19,489 bases of DNA from Bacteroidales bacterium. GTDB lineage: Bacteria > Bacteroidota > Bacteroidia > Bacteroidales > F082. Positions 1 to 6,618 of this stretch are shown one piece after another (the first letter of the stretch is position 1; every line of letters starts with the position of its first letter). Location: assembly GCA_017428285.1 (NCBI GenBank), contig JAFRRE010000148.1, forward strand, positions 1 through 19,489, written 5' to 3'. Under the pieces are notes generated by a model. That model ran no database searches and had not been told where the DNA came from. It saw nothing but the letters and a program-made list of their open reading frames with translations. Position numbers and translations under genes: made by a program.

Positions 1-201
1 GTAGTCCTCAAACTTGTTGAATTGTCCGGCGGGACAGTGGCAAAACAGCTTCTCCTTGGTCTTGATCTGCTGGTGCACTTCCAGTCCCGACATGAAGCCT
101 ATGCGGTCATAGTCTTCCTGTGTGGCTTTCTTGCGCTCGACGTAGCCGGCCTGTTGCTTGGTCAGCTCGTAGTTGGCGCGTGGGTCAAAGTTGGTGCTCA
201 T
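1..201 (-). CDS. GatE/GatB-type tRNA amidotransferase subunit, N-terminal part
   Basis: This gene runs off the left edge; only its first 67 codons are present, starting at the ATG read from 201 downward. Residues 36-52 (GLEVHQQI, then KLFCHCP) match the opening strand of the GatB/GatE catalytic domain, which moves ammonia onto Glu-tRNA(Gln) or Asp-tRNA(Asn). The 'HQQ' and 'KLFCHCP' wording resembles GatE more than GatB, which usually reads 'GLEVHVQL...KIFC'. The Cys-x-Cys pair belongs to the zinc site of this family. About 35 residues precede the domain, a longer lead than a typical GatB. GatE is best known from archaea, so assignment to GatB, GatE or a Bacteroidota paralogue needs the missing part. 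No -7 promoter box is evident upstream; the leader holds short ACAATTCA repeats and a hairpin repeat. Confidence 0.75.
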   Translation of the reverse strand, partial: MSTNFDPRANYELTKQQAGYVERKKATQEDYDRIGFMSGLEVHQQIKTKEKLFCHCPAGQFNKFEDY

Positions 202-205
202 ATTT

Positions 206-243
206 GTTGTTGAATTGTTGATCGTTGAATTGTTGAATTGTTG
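206..243. repeat. Short GTTGAATT direct repeats
   Basis: GTTGAATT occurs three times (209-216, 224-231, 232-239) within TTG-rich sequence directly upstream of the amidotransferase start. On the transcript of that gene it reads as repeated ACAATTCA. It looks like slippage-generated simple sequence; no function is claimed. Confidence 0.6.
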
Positions 244-245
244 TT

Positions 246-295
246 CTGGCGGATTTGCAATCCGCCAGACTTGAATCTGGGGTTTTGTAATCCCC
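246..295. repeat. REP-like palindrome with a diverged second copy
   Basis: Bases 246-255 and 259-268 are a perfect 10-bp inverted repeat (CTGGCGGATT / AATCCGCCAG) with a 3-base loop. Eleven bases later a shorter relative follows at 276-295: TCTGGGG, a core TTTTGTAAT aligning with the first core ATTTGCAAT, and closing CCCC. The two units therefore look like tandem diverged copies of one element. It lies between convergent-to-edge minus-strand genes and has no poly-T on either side, so a dispersed REP-type repeat fits better than a terminator. Confidence 0.65.
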
Positions 296-342
296 TTTTC
301 AAAAGAATCGGCTAAAATAGTAAAAATTTGGATTAGTAACGT

Positions 343-374
343 AAAAAACCCTCAGAAAAAGAAAACTTTCGAGG
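343..374 (-). terminator. Possible terminator of the ABC exporter-CotH operon
   Basis: Read on the minus strand, CCTCGAAAG (374-366) can pair with CTTTTTC-T-GAGG, with one bulge and a G-U pair, and is followed by GG and six T residues (348-343). It lies 22 bases past the stop of the CotH-family gene, the expected place. The stem is imperfect, so confidence is moderate. Confidence 0.4.
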
Positions 375-395
375 AAAAAGCTCATTTTGGAATGG

Positions 396-2108
396 TTACC
401 ACTCCCACTCAGCAGGCTTGCAAATCCCCCATTGTTCAAGTTTCTTGCGAATGCGTCTTTTTTGGGCCTCTTTCCAGGTAGGTTCATGATACCGTAATTC
501 AAGCGTTTTTGCTGAATTGAACACTGTATTGTCCGGAACGATCGAGTCGGTTCCTGCGATATACAATTCAAAATCGGGTTCGCGACTGTACTTTTTGGGA
601 TGTGATTTCAGTGATGGAACTACGGTTATGGGTTCTCCAACAGGATAATATATTTGGAGATTTCTATGATGAGCCCCATCTTGGTTGCTTTGAAAGTTAA
701 TAGTGATGATATCCTCGGGAGGAGCGGAGAAATACCAATCTAGGAATGCAAGCCTTTTCTGGAGAAAGTCAAGCGTTTTTCCTGTTTCCGAGTGATAATC
801 CTTATTCTTTCGTGTCCCATATAAACGACTGTCACGCTCTGCATCCTCGGTTAAACATTCCACCAAACTGTCTATGGTGCCACTTTCAATATATTTGTGA
901 CATGAAGGACTTATCTTTTGGTAATATAGCTTTTTGACCATTTCTTGGAAATCTTCATGCTTCCATAGATTGTAGAAAATGCCATGTGAATGAGACCATG
1001 TTGTTTTCCCGTGTTTGACTTTGACAAATAGCTCGTTGGGCATGATGAGTTCGAGGTCGCTATTTATGGTGTTGCCAATCGACCTGTCGAAATCCCAAAT
1101 AGGTCCAGCATAAAGTCTCGAATCAATGGAGTCGGAATCTTTATACAAAAACAAGCTGGATAGCCCACCATCCTGATTCAACAGCAATTCGTTTATCAAA
1201 TATACAAGGGCAAAGGATTCGGTGTCGATATATTCAGAATAGTGCTTTTTTGTTTCTGGGTTATATCCATCATCGGAGGTGATGGCCGCTTCCATTGAAT
1301 TGTAAAATGTTGCTATATAATTCACTTCAGCAGGGGATGCATATTTTGGTGAACGAATACGTATGTAATCGCCAGCATCTGAAGCAAAACCACTAGGGCT
1401 TTTGACGTAGACCCAATCCGCACCACATAGGTCAAGCAAATAGCCACCTGTGATATCCTCTGGATTACATGCCAACAAGGCGCCTTTGCGTAGAATGATT
1501 TGTTTGTCGCTACTTTCGCTAAACTGAGCATATTCTTTCAGCGGTCGCGGATTGGCTCGCTTGTTGAGTTTGTCGAGGTTAGTAAGGTTAAGGGTGTGCT
1601 TATTTACCTCAATTCTGTTAGTCATTTGATACAAACCTTTGTACTCTCCGTTGATATAAAGCGAAAGATAGGTGTGTTGTGGAGCTGGCAAACCGATGTC
1701 GTGGGCTAAGTCGAAGGCAATGGTGTTGCGAATATGGCTATCATCAAACGTATTTGCTAGAAGGACAAAATGTTGGCTTTTGTCGAGACCTAACCAGGAC
1801 CGCTTTTTCGGAAGCTTTATAGTGAAAGATTTTTTTGCCTCTGCTTTTTTAAAAGTTGTGTTCCCTCGTGTTTTGATATGTGAAAGGTAATCATCATATA
1901 ATGTGTCGTTATCGGCTGTGATGAGCAATGCCTCAGCGGGGAATTCTTGGTCACGGTCGTTGAGTATGGAATCAAACTGTTCAGGGGGGAGGTTGATATA
2001 TAAAGAGGGTAACACGGATTTATGAGGCTGTTTCGAGGCTTCGTTCCGCGTGCAGCCTGAGATGCTGGCTACAATGATAACTAGTACAAAAATGTATCGT
2101 TTGGTCAT
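396..2108 (-). CDS. CotH kinase family lipoprotein
   Basis: This is a 570-residue exported protein of the CotH family, whose founding member in Bacillus is a spore-coat protein kinase with an atypical kinase fold. Residues 1-19 form a lipoprotein signal peptide with lipobox SISGC (Cys19), so the protein should be anchored to an envelope membrane and face outward. CotH features follow in order: 'KTRGNTTF' (79-86), 'FVLLANTFDD...RN' (114-128), 'YINGEYKGLY' (151-160), then 'NQDGG' (311-315) and 'GPIWDFDRSIGN' (335-346); the Asp residues of the last two are the likely metal and catalytic positions. The last ~110 residues are outside the core and unassigned. It starts 5 bases after the stop of the ABC exporter gene, so the two are very probably cotranscribed. 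Its substrate cannot be read from sequence, and many bacterial CotH proteins have no proven kinase activity. Confidence 0.88.
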   Translation of the reverse strand: MTKRYIFVLVIIVASISGCTRNEASKQPHKSVLPSLYINLPPEQFDSILNDRDQEFPAEALLITADNDTLYDDYLSHIKTRGNTTFKKAEAKKSFTIKLPKKRSWLGLDKSQHFVLLANTFDDSHIRNTIAFDLAHDIGLPAPQHTYLSLYINGEYKGLYQMTNRIEVNKHTLNLTNLDKLNKRANPRPLKEYAQFSESSDKQIILRKGALLACNPEDITGGYLLDLCGADWVYVKSPSGFASDAGDYIRIRSPKYASPAEVNYIATFYNSMEAAITSDDGYNPETKKHYSEYIDTESFALVYLINELLLNQDGGLSSLFLYKDSDSIDSRLYAGPIWDFDRSIGNTINSDLELIMPNELFVKVKHGKTTWSHSHGIFYNLWKHEDFQEMVKKLYYQKISPSCHKYIESGTIDSLVECLTEDAERDSRLYGTRKNKDYHSETGKTLDFLQKRLAFLDWYFSAPPEDIITINFQSNQDGAHHRNLQIYYPVGEPITVVPSLKSHPKKYSREPDFELYIAGTDSIVPDNTVFNSAKTLELRYHEPTWKEAQKRRIRKKLEQWGICKPAEWEW

Positions 2109-2113
2109 CTTTG

Positions 2114-3913
2114 TTAGTTGTTGCCTTCTTCAATCGTCCGCGCAATCTTCTCAATGTTCAAGCTGCGTGCCGAAGCATCGATGATGTCCTTATAGATACC
2201 ACCTTTCTTGTAGATTTCATCTGGATCGCCCGACTCTTCCACATGGCCAGTCTTGAGGGCGTAAACCATTTCGCTGTCGATGATTTGTGAAATGCTGTGC
2301 GAGATGATGATGACGGTGCGGTCTTTCTTGATGGCATCGAGGCTGTTCTTGATTTGCTCGGTGGCGATGGCGTCGAGGCTGGCGGTGGGCTCGTCGAGGA
2401 AGATGATGGGTGGGTTCTTCAGGAACATGCGTGCGATGGCGATGCGCTGCTGCTGTCCACCCGATAGGTCGGAAGCCTTGTTCTCGAACTGTTTGGGCAA
2501 TTCCATAATTTGGTCGTAGATATACGACTTCTTGGCGGCTTCCACCACTTCCTCATGCGTCGCGTTGGGGTTGCCGTAAAGGATGTTTTCCTCGATGGTG
2601 CCGTCGAAAATGTGGTTCTTCTGCAACACGAGGCCGATGTTCTCGCGCAGAAACTTGGTGTCGTATTCGCGCAAGTCGACGCCGTCAAGGGTAATAATAC
2701 CCGTCTGCGGCTCGTAGAACTTGTCCAAGAGGTTCACAATGGTGCTCTTGCCCGCACCCGACAGACCCACCAATGCCGTGATCTTGTTCGGCTCGATGGT
2801 CATGTTCACATCGAAAAGGGCTTGGTTACCATTGGGATAGGTGAAATTGACATCTTTCATTTCGAACTTGCCGTGGATCTTTTCTGGCTTGTAGCTGCCC
2901 GATGGTTCCACTTCCTCTTCTGCGTCAAGGATACCGAAGAAGCCCTCGGCATAAATCAAAGCGTCGTTCACATCATCGAAGATGCGCTGTAACTGTGTGA
3001 TGGGTGCGATGACATTGCTGAACAACATCACGTGGTACATGATTTTACCAATGGTCATGCCAGGGTAGTCTATTAAAACAAGGTATGCCGTCAAGATGAT
3101 GACCAATACTGTGCCCACTTGTTTCACAAAGCTCTTGACACCGTTGTAATAAAACGCCACTTTGCGGGTCTTCATCTGGTTTTCAGTCACTTGATTTTGG
3201 ATATCAAGTTGCTTTTGACCTTCGATCTGCTCGCGGTTGAAGCTCTTGATGACGTTGATGGAGTCGATGATGTTCTTGATGCCTTGGCTCTTGGTCTCCA
3301 GGTGCGACCGCATTTCGCGACGCCAGCCTTTCAGTCGGCGAGCCTGACGGTAGGTGATCCAGAAATAGATAGGCACGATGGCAAGAGCTACCAGTCCTAC
3401 ATAGACATTCGCAGCGAACATCAATATCAAAGCCAAAAGTGCGCTCGTGAACAGTGGCAATAGGTCGATGAAGAAGTTCTGCACTGTTCGTGATAACGAA
3501 CTGACACCTTGGTCGATACGGGCCTGGAGCTTACCCGTGGCGTTGTCGCCCGAGTTGAAGAAAGCCATCTTGAAGGTGAGCACCTTTTCGATGACGCTTT
3601 GGGCCAAGTCGCGGCTGACATAGATACGCATCCGCTCTCCGAAATAGTTCTGCGCGAATGTGATGCCCGCCGAGAGTATTTCCTTGCCTAATAGCACAGA
3701 TGAAATTAGGATGACGATGTGTGCCGCCCGTTGACCCCAGCGTTCACCTGCTGTGACAAGGCCGTTCACTTCATCGACGGTCCAGTCGAGGACGATGGCA
3801 TTGACCTGCGCCATCAGAGAACCAAGTAGGGTTAAGATTAAAGTGATGAAAACCAGCCATTTGTAAGGCTTTACGAAAGGGCTGACGTTTTTGAAGAGTT
3901 GAAATAGATTCAT
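2114..3913 (-). CDS. MsbA-like ABC exporter half-transporter (permease-ATPase)
   Basis: A 599-residue half-transporter with a transmembrane domain fused to a nucleotide-binding domain; such proteins act as homodimers or heterodimers in the inner membrane. Hydrophobic helices are visible around 18-40, 63-85, 150-190 and 262-282. The ATPase half has all motifs: Walker A GLSGAGKST (383-391), Q-loop at Gln431, signature LSGGQ (483-487), Walker B IIFLDE (503-508) and switch His539. Length and layout fit the MsbA/multidrug-exporter class (lipid, lipid A or drug export); the substrate cannot be told from motifs. Only one half-transporter is present, which suggests a homodimer. A textbook Bacteroidota promoter lies just upstream and the CotH-family lipoprotein follows after 5 bases, so export of a molecule used at the surface is plausible but inferred. 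Confidence 0.93.
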   Translation of the reverse strand: MNLFQLFKNVSPFVKPYKWLVFITLILTLLGSLMAQVNAIVLDWTVDEVNGLVTAGERWGQRAAHIVILISSVLLGKEILSAGITFAQNYFGERMRIYVSRDLAQSVIEKVLTFKMAFFNSGDNATGKLQARIDQGVSSLSRTVQNFFIDLLPLFTSALLALILMFAANVYVGLVALAIVPIYFWITYRQARRLKGWRREMRSHLETKSQGIKNIIDSINVIKSFNREQIEGQKQLDIQNQVTENQMKTRKVAFYYNGVKSFVKQVGTVLVIILTAYLVLIDYPGMTIGKIMYHVMLFSNVIAPITQLQRIFDDVNDALIYAEGFFGILDAEEEVEPSGSYKPEKIHGKFEMKDVNFTYPNGNQALFDVNMTIEPNKITALVGLSGAGKSTIVNLLDKFYEPQTGIITLDGVDLREYDTKFLRENIGLVLQKNHIFDGTIEENILYGNPNATHEEVVEAAKKSYIYDQIMELPKQFENKASDLSGGQQQRIAIARMFLKNPPIIFLDEPTASLDAIATEQIKNSLDAIKKDRTVIIISHSISQIIDSEMVYALKTGHVEESGDPDEIYKKGGIYKDIIDASARSLNIEKIARTIEEGNN

Positions 3914-3938
3914 GGAGTATGCTATATATAATTAAGGT

Positions 3939-3970
3939 GCAAAAATAGGGATTTGGTATTAAACTCCAAA
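3939..3970 (-). promoter_or_regulatory. Promoter of the ABC exporter-CotH operon
   Basis: On the minus strand, TTTG (3970-3967), 19 bases and TATTTTTGC (3947-3939) match the Bacteroidota sigma consensus TTTG-N19-TAnnTTTGC in both boxes and spacing. It is 25 bases from the exporter ATG and overlaps the divergent mvaD promoter region. Confidence 0.8.
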
Positions 3971-3987
3971 TAAATCCTTATCTTCGC
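3952..3987 (+). promoter_or_regulatory. Candidate promoter of mvaD-mevalonate kinase
   Basis: TATCTTCGC (3979-3987) differs from TAnnTTTGC at one base. A TTTG lies at 3952-3955, but the 23-base spacer is longer than the usual 19-21. It overlaps the divergent exporter promoter, so the two transcripts may compete for polymerase. Confidence 0.5.
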
Positions 3988-4006
3988 AGCCTAAAACATA
4001 GTGGAA

Positions 4007-5143
4007 ATGGAAAACAAATGGTTAAGCGAAGCCTTCAAAGGCGAGGTGCCGAGCGACTTTCAAGGCAAGGTGGGCTGGCAAAGTCCGTCGAACATCGCTT
4101 TGGTGAAATATTGGGGTAAAAGAGGTGAGCAAATCCCTCAAAATCCCTCGATTAGCTTTACTTTGTCAGAATGTCGCTCTGAGACGTTCATCAGTTTTGA
4201 AAAAGCCGACCGTTTCGGATTCAGCTTCTTCTTTGAGGGCAAGGAGAATTCCATTTTCGGCACGAAAATCGAGAAGTTCCTGCTCGACAACCAAGCGTTT
4301 TTCACGTTCATCAACCAACTAAATCTGAAAGTCGAGAGTCGCAATACTTTCCCCCATTCCTCTGGCATCGCTTCATCGGCTTCCTCGATGAGTGCTTTTG
4401 TGATGTGTTTGCTTGACATCGAATCCAAGTTGGTCAGCCCTTCGACCTTTCGACAGGCTCAAGGCTCAAGGGCCTTGGTCGACTCGGTCCCTGAGCCCGT
4501 CGAAGGGCCGATTAATCTGCAAAAAGCCTCCTACTTCTCCCGTCTCGCCTCGGGCAGTGCGGCACGCTCGGTGTATCCAAAAATGGCACTTTGGGGCGCA
4601 ACGGACTGTTACAAAGATAGTTCCGATGAATATGCCGTTTCGTTGGCTGATGATATCCATCCCGTTTTCAAAACCTACCGCGACAGCATTTTGATTGTCA
4701 GCGGTGAACAAAAATCCGTTTCCAGTCGTGCTGGTCATGCCTTGATGGAAGGCAATCCCTATGCCTCGGCGCGTTATGCCCAAGCAAATGAGAATATTAA
4801 AAACCTGCTTTCCGCTTTGAAATCGGGCGACTTGGACACCTTTATTAATATCACTGAGTCGGAAGCTTTACAGCTTCACGCTTTGATGATGTGCTCTAGC
4901 CCGTCTTATATCTTGATGAAACCCAATACGCTGAATCTTATCAATGAGATTCGGGAATTTCGCCAAGAAACCAAAATCCCGCTCTGCTTCACCTTGGATG
5001 CAGGCCCCAATGTACACCTGCTTTATCCGGAAAGTGAAGCTGAAAAAGTGGAGTATTTCATCAAGAATGTTTTAGTGAAATATTGTGACCAAGGCCGTTG
5101 GATTGCCGACCATGTGGGTGAAGGACCGAAAAAACTACAGTGA
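4007..5143 (+). CDS. mvaD: Diphosphomevalonate decarboxylase with an in-frame repeat insert
   Basis: The enzyme turns mevalonate diphosphate into isopentenyl diphosphate with ATP, the last step of the mevalonate pathway, in the cytoplasm. The translation has the family hallmarks (numbered from GTG 4001): SPSNIALVKYWGKR (28-41), the phosphate loop PHSSGIASSAS (118-128), SGSAARS (184-190, with the expected Arg) and TLDAGPNVH (331-339, with the catalytic Asp). I chose ATG 4007 over GTG 4001; only two residues differ. At about 380 residues it is some 25 longer than I expect for relatives, and the excess maps to residues 146-169, encoded by a palindromic repeat inserted in frame (4438-4507). All catalytic motifs are intact, so the insert is probably a tolerated surface loop. 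The stop overlaps the mevalonate kinase start by one base, indicating translational coupling. Confidence 0.95.
   Translation: MENKWLSEAFKGEVPSDFQGKVGWQSPSNIALVKYWGKRGEQIPQNPSISFTLSECRSETFISFEKADRFGFSFFFEGKENSIFGTKIEKFLLDNQAFFTFINQLNLKVESRNTFPHSSGIASSASSMSAFVMCLLDIESKLVSPSTFRQAQGSRALVDSVPEPVEGPINLQKASYFSRLASGSAARSVYPKMALWGATDCYKDSSDEYAVSLADDIHPVFKTYRDSILIVSGEQKSVSSRAGHALMEGNPYASARYAQANENIKNLLSALKSGDLDTFINITESEALQLHALMMCSSPSYILMKPNTLNLINEIREFRQETKIPLCFTLDAGPNVHLLYPESEAEKVEYFIKNVLVKYCDQGRWIADHVGEGPKKLQ
4438..4507. repeat. Palindromic repeat inserted inside the mvaD reading frame
   Basis: The ends CCCTTCGAC (4438-4446) and GTCGAAGGG (4499-4507) are a perfect 9-bp inverted repeat. Inside, CGACAGGCTCA (4451-4461) pairs with TGAGCCCGTCG (4492-4502) with one mismatch. 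The CCCTTCGACAGGCTCA...TGAGCC-GTCGAAGGG pattern is one I recall as dispersed in many unrelated bacterial genomes. Here it is translated as Arg/Gln/Ala/Gly-rich then VPEPVEG sequence, without a stop or frameshift. Confidence 0.85.
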
Positions 5144-6081
5144 TGAAAGAGCGTTATTATAGCAAGGTCATTCTTTTCGGCGAGTATTCGATGATTTTCG
5201 ACGCTACCGCTTTGATGATTCCTTTGACTAAGTTTTCGGCCCAGTGGCGTTTCGCCTCACATCTAGATGCCAATGTGGGAACGGCTTCCAATGCCAGCCT
5301 CAAACGGTTTGCAGATTATCTTTCAACCTTGGATGATGTGGAAGATATTGTTGATTTGCAGCGTTTTAATCATGATTTGCTTTACAATCTCTTTTTGGAT
5401 TCCAATGTACCTTCGGGTTATGGTCTTGGCAGCTCTGGGACATTAGTGGCTGCCGTTTATGATGGCTATGCCAAGCAAAAGACTGACGATTTGCTGCAGT
5501 TGAAGACGCTGTTCGGCAAGATGGAAAGCTATTTCCATGGTAGCAGTTCGGGCATCGATCCTCTGCAATGCTATGTCGGCAAGCCCTTCAAAATCACGCC
5601 AAATGGTGCACAGTTGCTTTCCGATGACTTCCTAAAAAAGGATATCCATATCTGTTTGATTGACACAAAGATCAAAAGCAATACGAAGCCTTTGGTCGAT
5701 CACTTCAAGCGACAGCGGGAGGATTCTGGTTTTTTGAGTCGTTTTCAATCCGAGTATGTCCCTCATGTGACATCTTGCATTGATTCGATGATTCAGGGCG
5801 ATACGGATCTGTTTTTCAAGTCGTTGAAACAGCTTACAAAAGGCCAATTGGAATTCCTTCGCCCGATGATTACGGACAACACTTTGGATTTGTTTATCAC
5901 CAGTTACGACTTCAACTTTGGCGTGAAGATCTCTGGCTCAGGTGGTGGCGGCTATGTGTTGGGCTTCACTGATGATGTTGACAAAACAAACAAATTGCTT
6001 GGCTTTGAAGGCATAGATTCCAATCGCGCTGGCCTTGCAAGGAATGACATGCCTTCAAAGTTTGAGGTAATTTGGCTTTAA
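5143..6081 (+). CDS. mvk: Mevalonate kinase (GHMP kinase family)
   Basis: A GHMP-family kinase of 312 residues, read as the Bacteroidota-type mevalonate kinase that phosphorylates mevalonate with ATP. Supporting motifs are the N-terminal YYSKVILFGEYS (5-16), the ATP-binding loop GYGLGSSG (92-99), SSSGIDP (134-140) and the C-terminal GHMP motif KISGSGGGGY (262-271). The ATG at 5143 overlaps the mvaD stop (TGATGA); an in-frame GTG at 5140 is the alternative. Pairing with mvaD strongly favours mevalonate kinase over other GHMP kinases such as homoserine kinase or galactokinase. Phosphomevalonate kinase, HMG-CoA synthase and reductase are not in this window, so they must be elsewhere if the pathway is complete. 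Confidence 0.87.
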   Translation: MKERYYSKVILFGEYSMIFDATALMIPLTKFSAQWRFASHLDANVGTASNASLKRFADYLSTLDDVEDIVDLQRFNHDLLYNLFLDSNVPSGYGLGSSGTLVAAVYDGYAKQKTDDLLQLKTLFGKMESYFHGSSSGIDPLQCYVGKPFKITPNGAQLLSDDFLKKDIHICLIDTKIKSNTKPLVDHFKRQREDSGFLSRFQSEYVPHVTSCIDSMIQGDTDLFFKSLKQLTKGQLEFLRPMITDNTLDLFITSYDFNFGVKISGSGGGGYVLGFTDDVDKTNKLLGFEGIDSNRAGLARNDMPSKFEVIWL

Positions 6082-6095
6082 ATTACTATTTTTGC
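6061..6095 (+). promoter_or_regulatory. Promoter of the gtrA-like gene
   Basis: TATTTTTGC (6087-6095) is an exact TAnnTTTGC element in the 21-base gap after the kinase gene; TTTG at 6061-6064 lies 22 bases upstream, inside the kinase 3' end. Only 7 bases separate the element from the ATG at 6103, so the transcript should begin at or within a few bases of the start codon. Confidence 0.65.
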
Positions 6096-6102
6096 GGCCC
6101 GA

Positions 6103-6609
6103 ATGTCAGCCTTGAAAAACATAGAACTTTGGATTGAACGCACCTTGACCAAGGTCATCGACTTTTTTTATCCACCATTCCGCAAGGTGATGAGCCTGGA
6201 ACTGTTCCGCTATGGTGCCTGTGGTGGCCTAAACCTCGTCTTGGAGTGGGTGCTGTACTATGTTTTTTATCATTTCATTTTCAAAGGACAAGTCTTTGAC
6301 CTCGGCTTCATCGCTTTCACGCCCCACATTGCAGCTTTCGTGTTCAAGTTTCCCATCACTTTCCTAACAGGTTTCTGGATGGCGCGTCACATCAGCTTCT
6401 CGGGCTCGACATTGAAAGGTAGAACGCAGATAATCAGATATTTCCTTGTGACTGTAGGCAATATCCTTATCAATTATTTCGGCCTGAAACTTTTCGTAGA
6501 GGTGTGGCACATTTGGCCGACCGTTTCCTACATCATCATCTCCATCATCTGCGTGACATTCAGCTATTTGACAAATAAGTTCTATTCGTTTAGGGAAGAA
6601 AAGAAATAA
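6103..6609 (+). CDS. GtrA-family four-helix membrane protein
   Basis: A 168-residue inner-membrane protein of the GtrA family (PF04138-like). Members are linked to movement of lipid-linked sugars, such as polyprenyl-phosphate glucose, for cell-surface polysaccharides. After an N-terminal stretch with 'IDFFYPPFRK' (19-28), which I recall from Bacteroides relatives, the domain opens with 'FRYGACGGLN' and has four hydrophobic helices (about 40-58, 66-90, 104-128 and 132-155), ending 'FSYLTNKFYSFRE'. The conserved N-terminal block supports the start at 6103 rather than the Met at residue 30. The gene has its own promoter and is followed after 9 bases by the TPR/LuxR regulator, probably in the same transcript. 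A connection to the isoprenoid genes upstream through polyprenyl-phosphate carriers is tempting but only inferred. Confidence 0.87.
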   Translation: MSALKNIELWIERTLTKVIDFFYPPFRKVMSLELFRYGACGGLNLVLEWVLYYVFYHFIFKGQVFDLGFIAFTPHIAAFVFKFPITFLTGFWMARHISFSGSTLKGRTQIIRYFLVTVGNILINYFGLKLFVEVWHIWPTVSYIIISIICVTFSYLTNKFYSFREEKK

Positions 6610-6618
6610 ATCGCCACA

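Noticed and set aside
2510..2992. Plus-strand open frame of 160 codons opposite the ABC exporter ATPase domain
   Set aside because: The minus strand there encodes every ABC ATPase motif; the plus-strand frame has no recognisable feature.
4438..4507. Frameshift or pseudogene in mvaD caused by the repeat
   Set aside because: The frame stays open across the insert and all downstream motifs, including the catalytic Asp region, are in the same frame.
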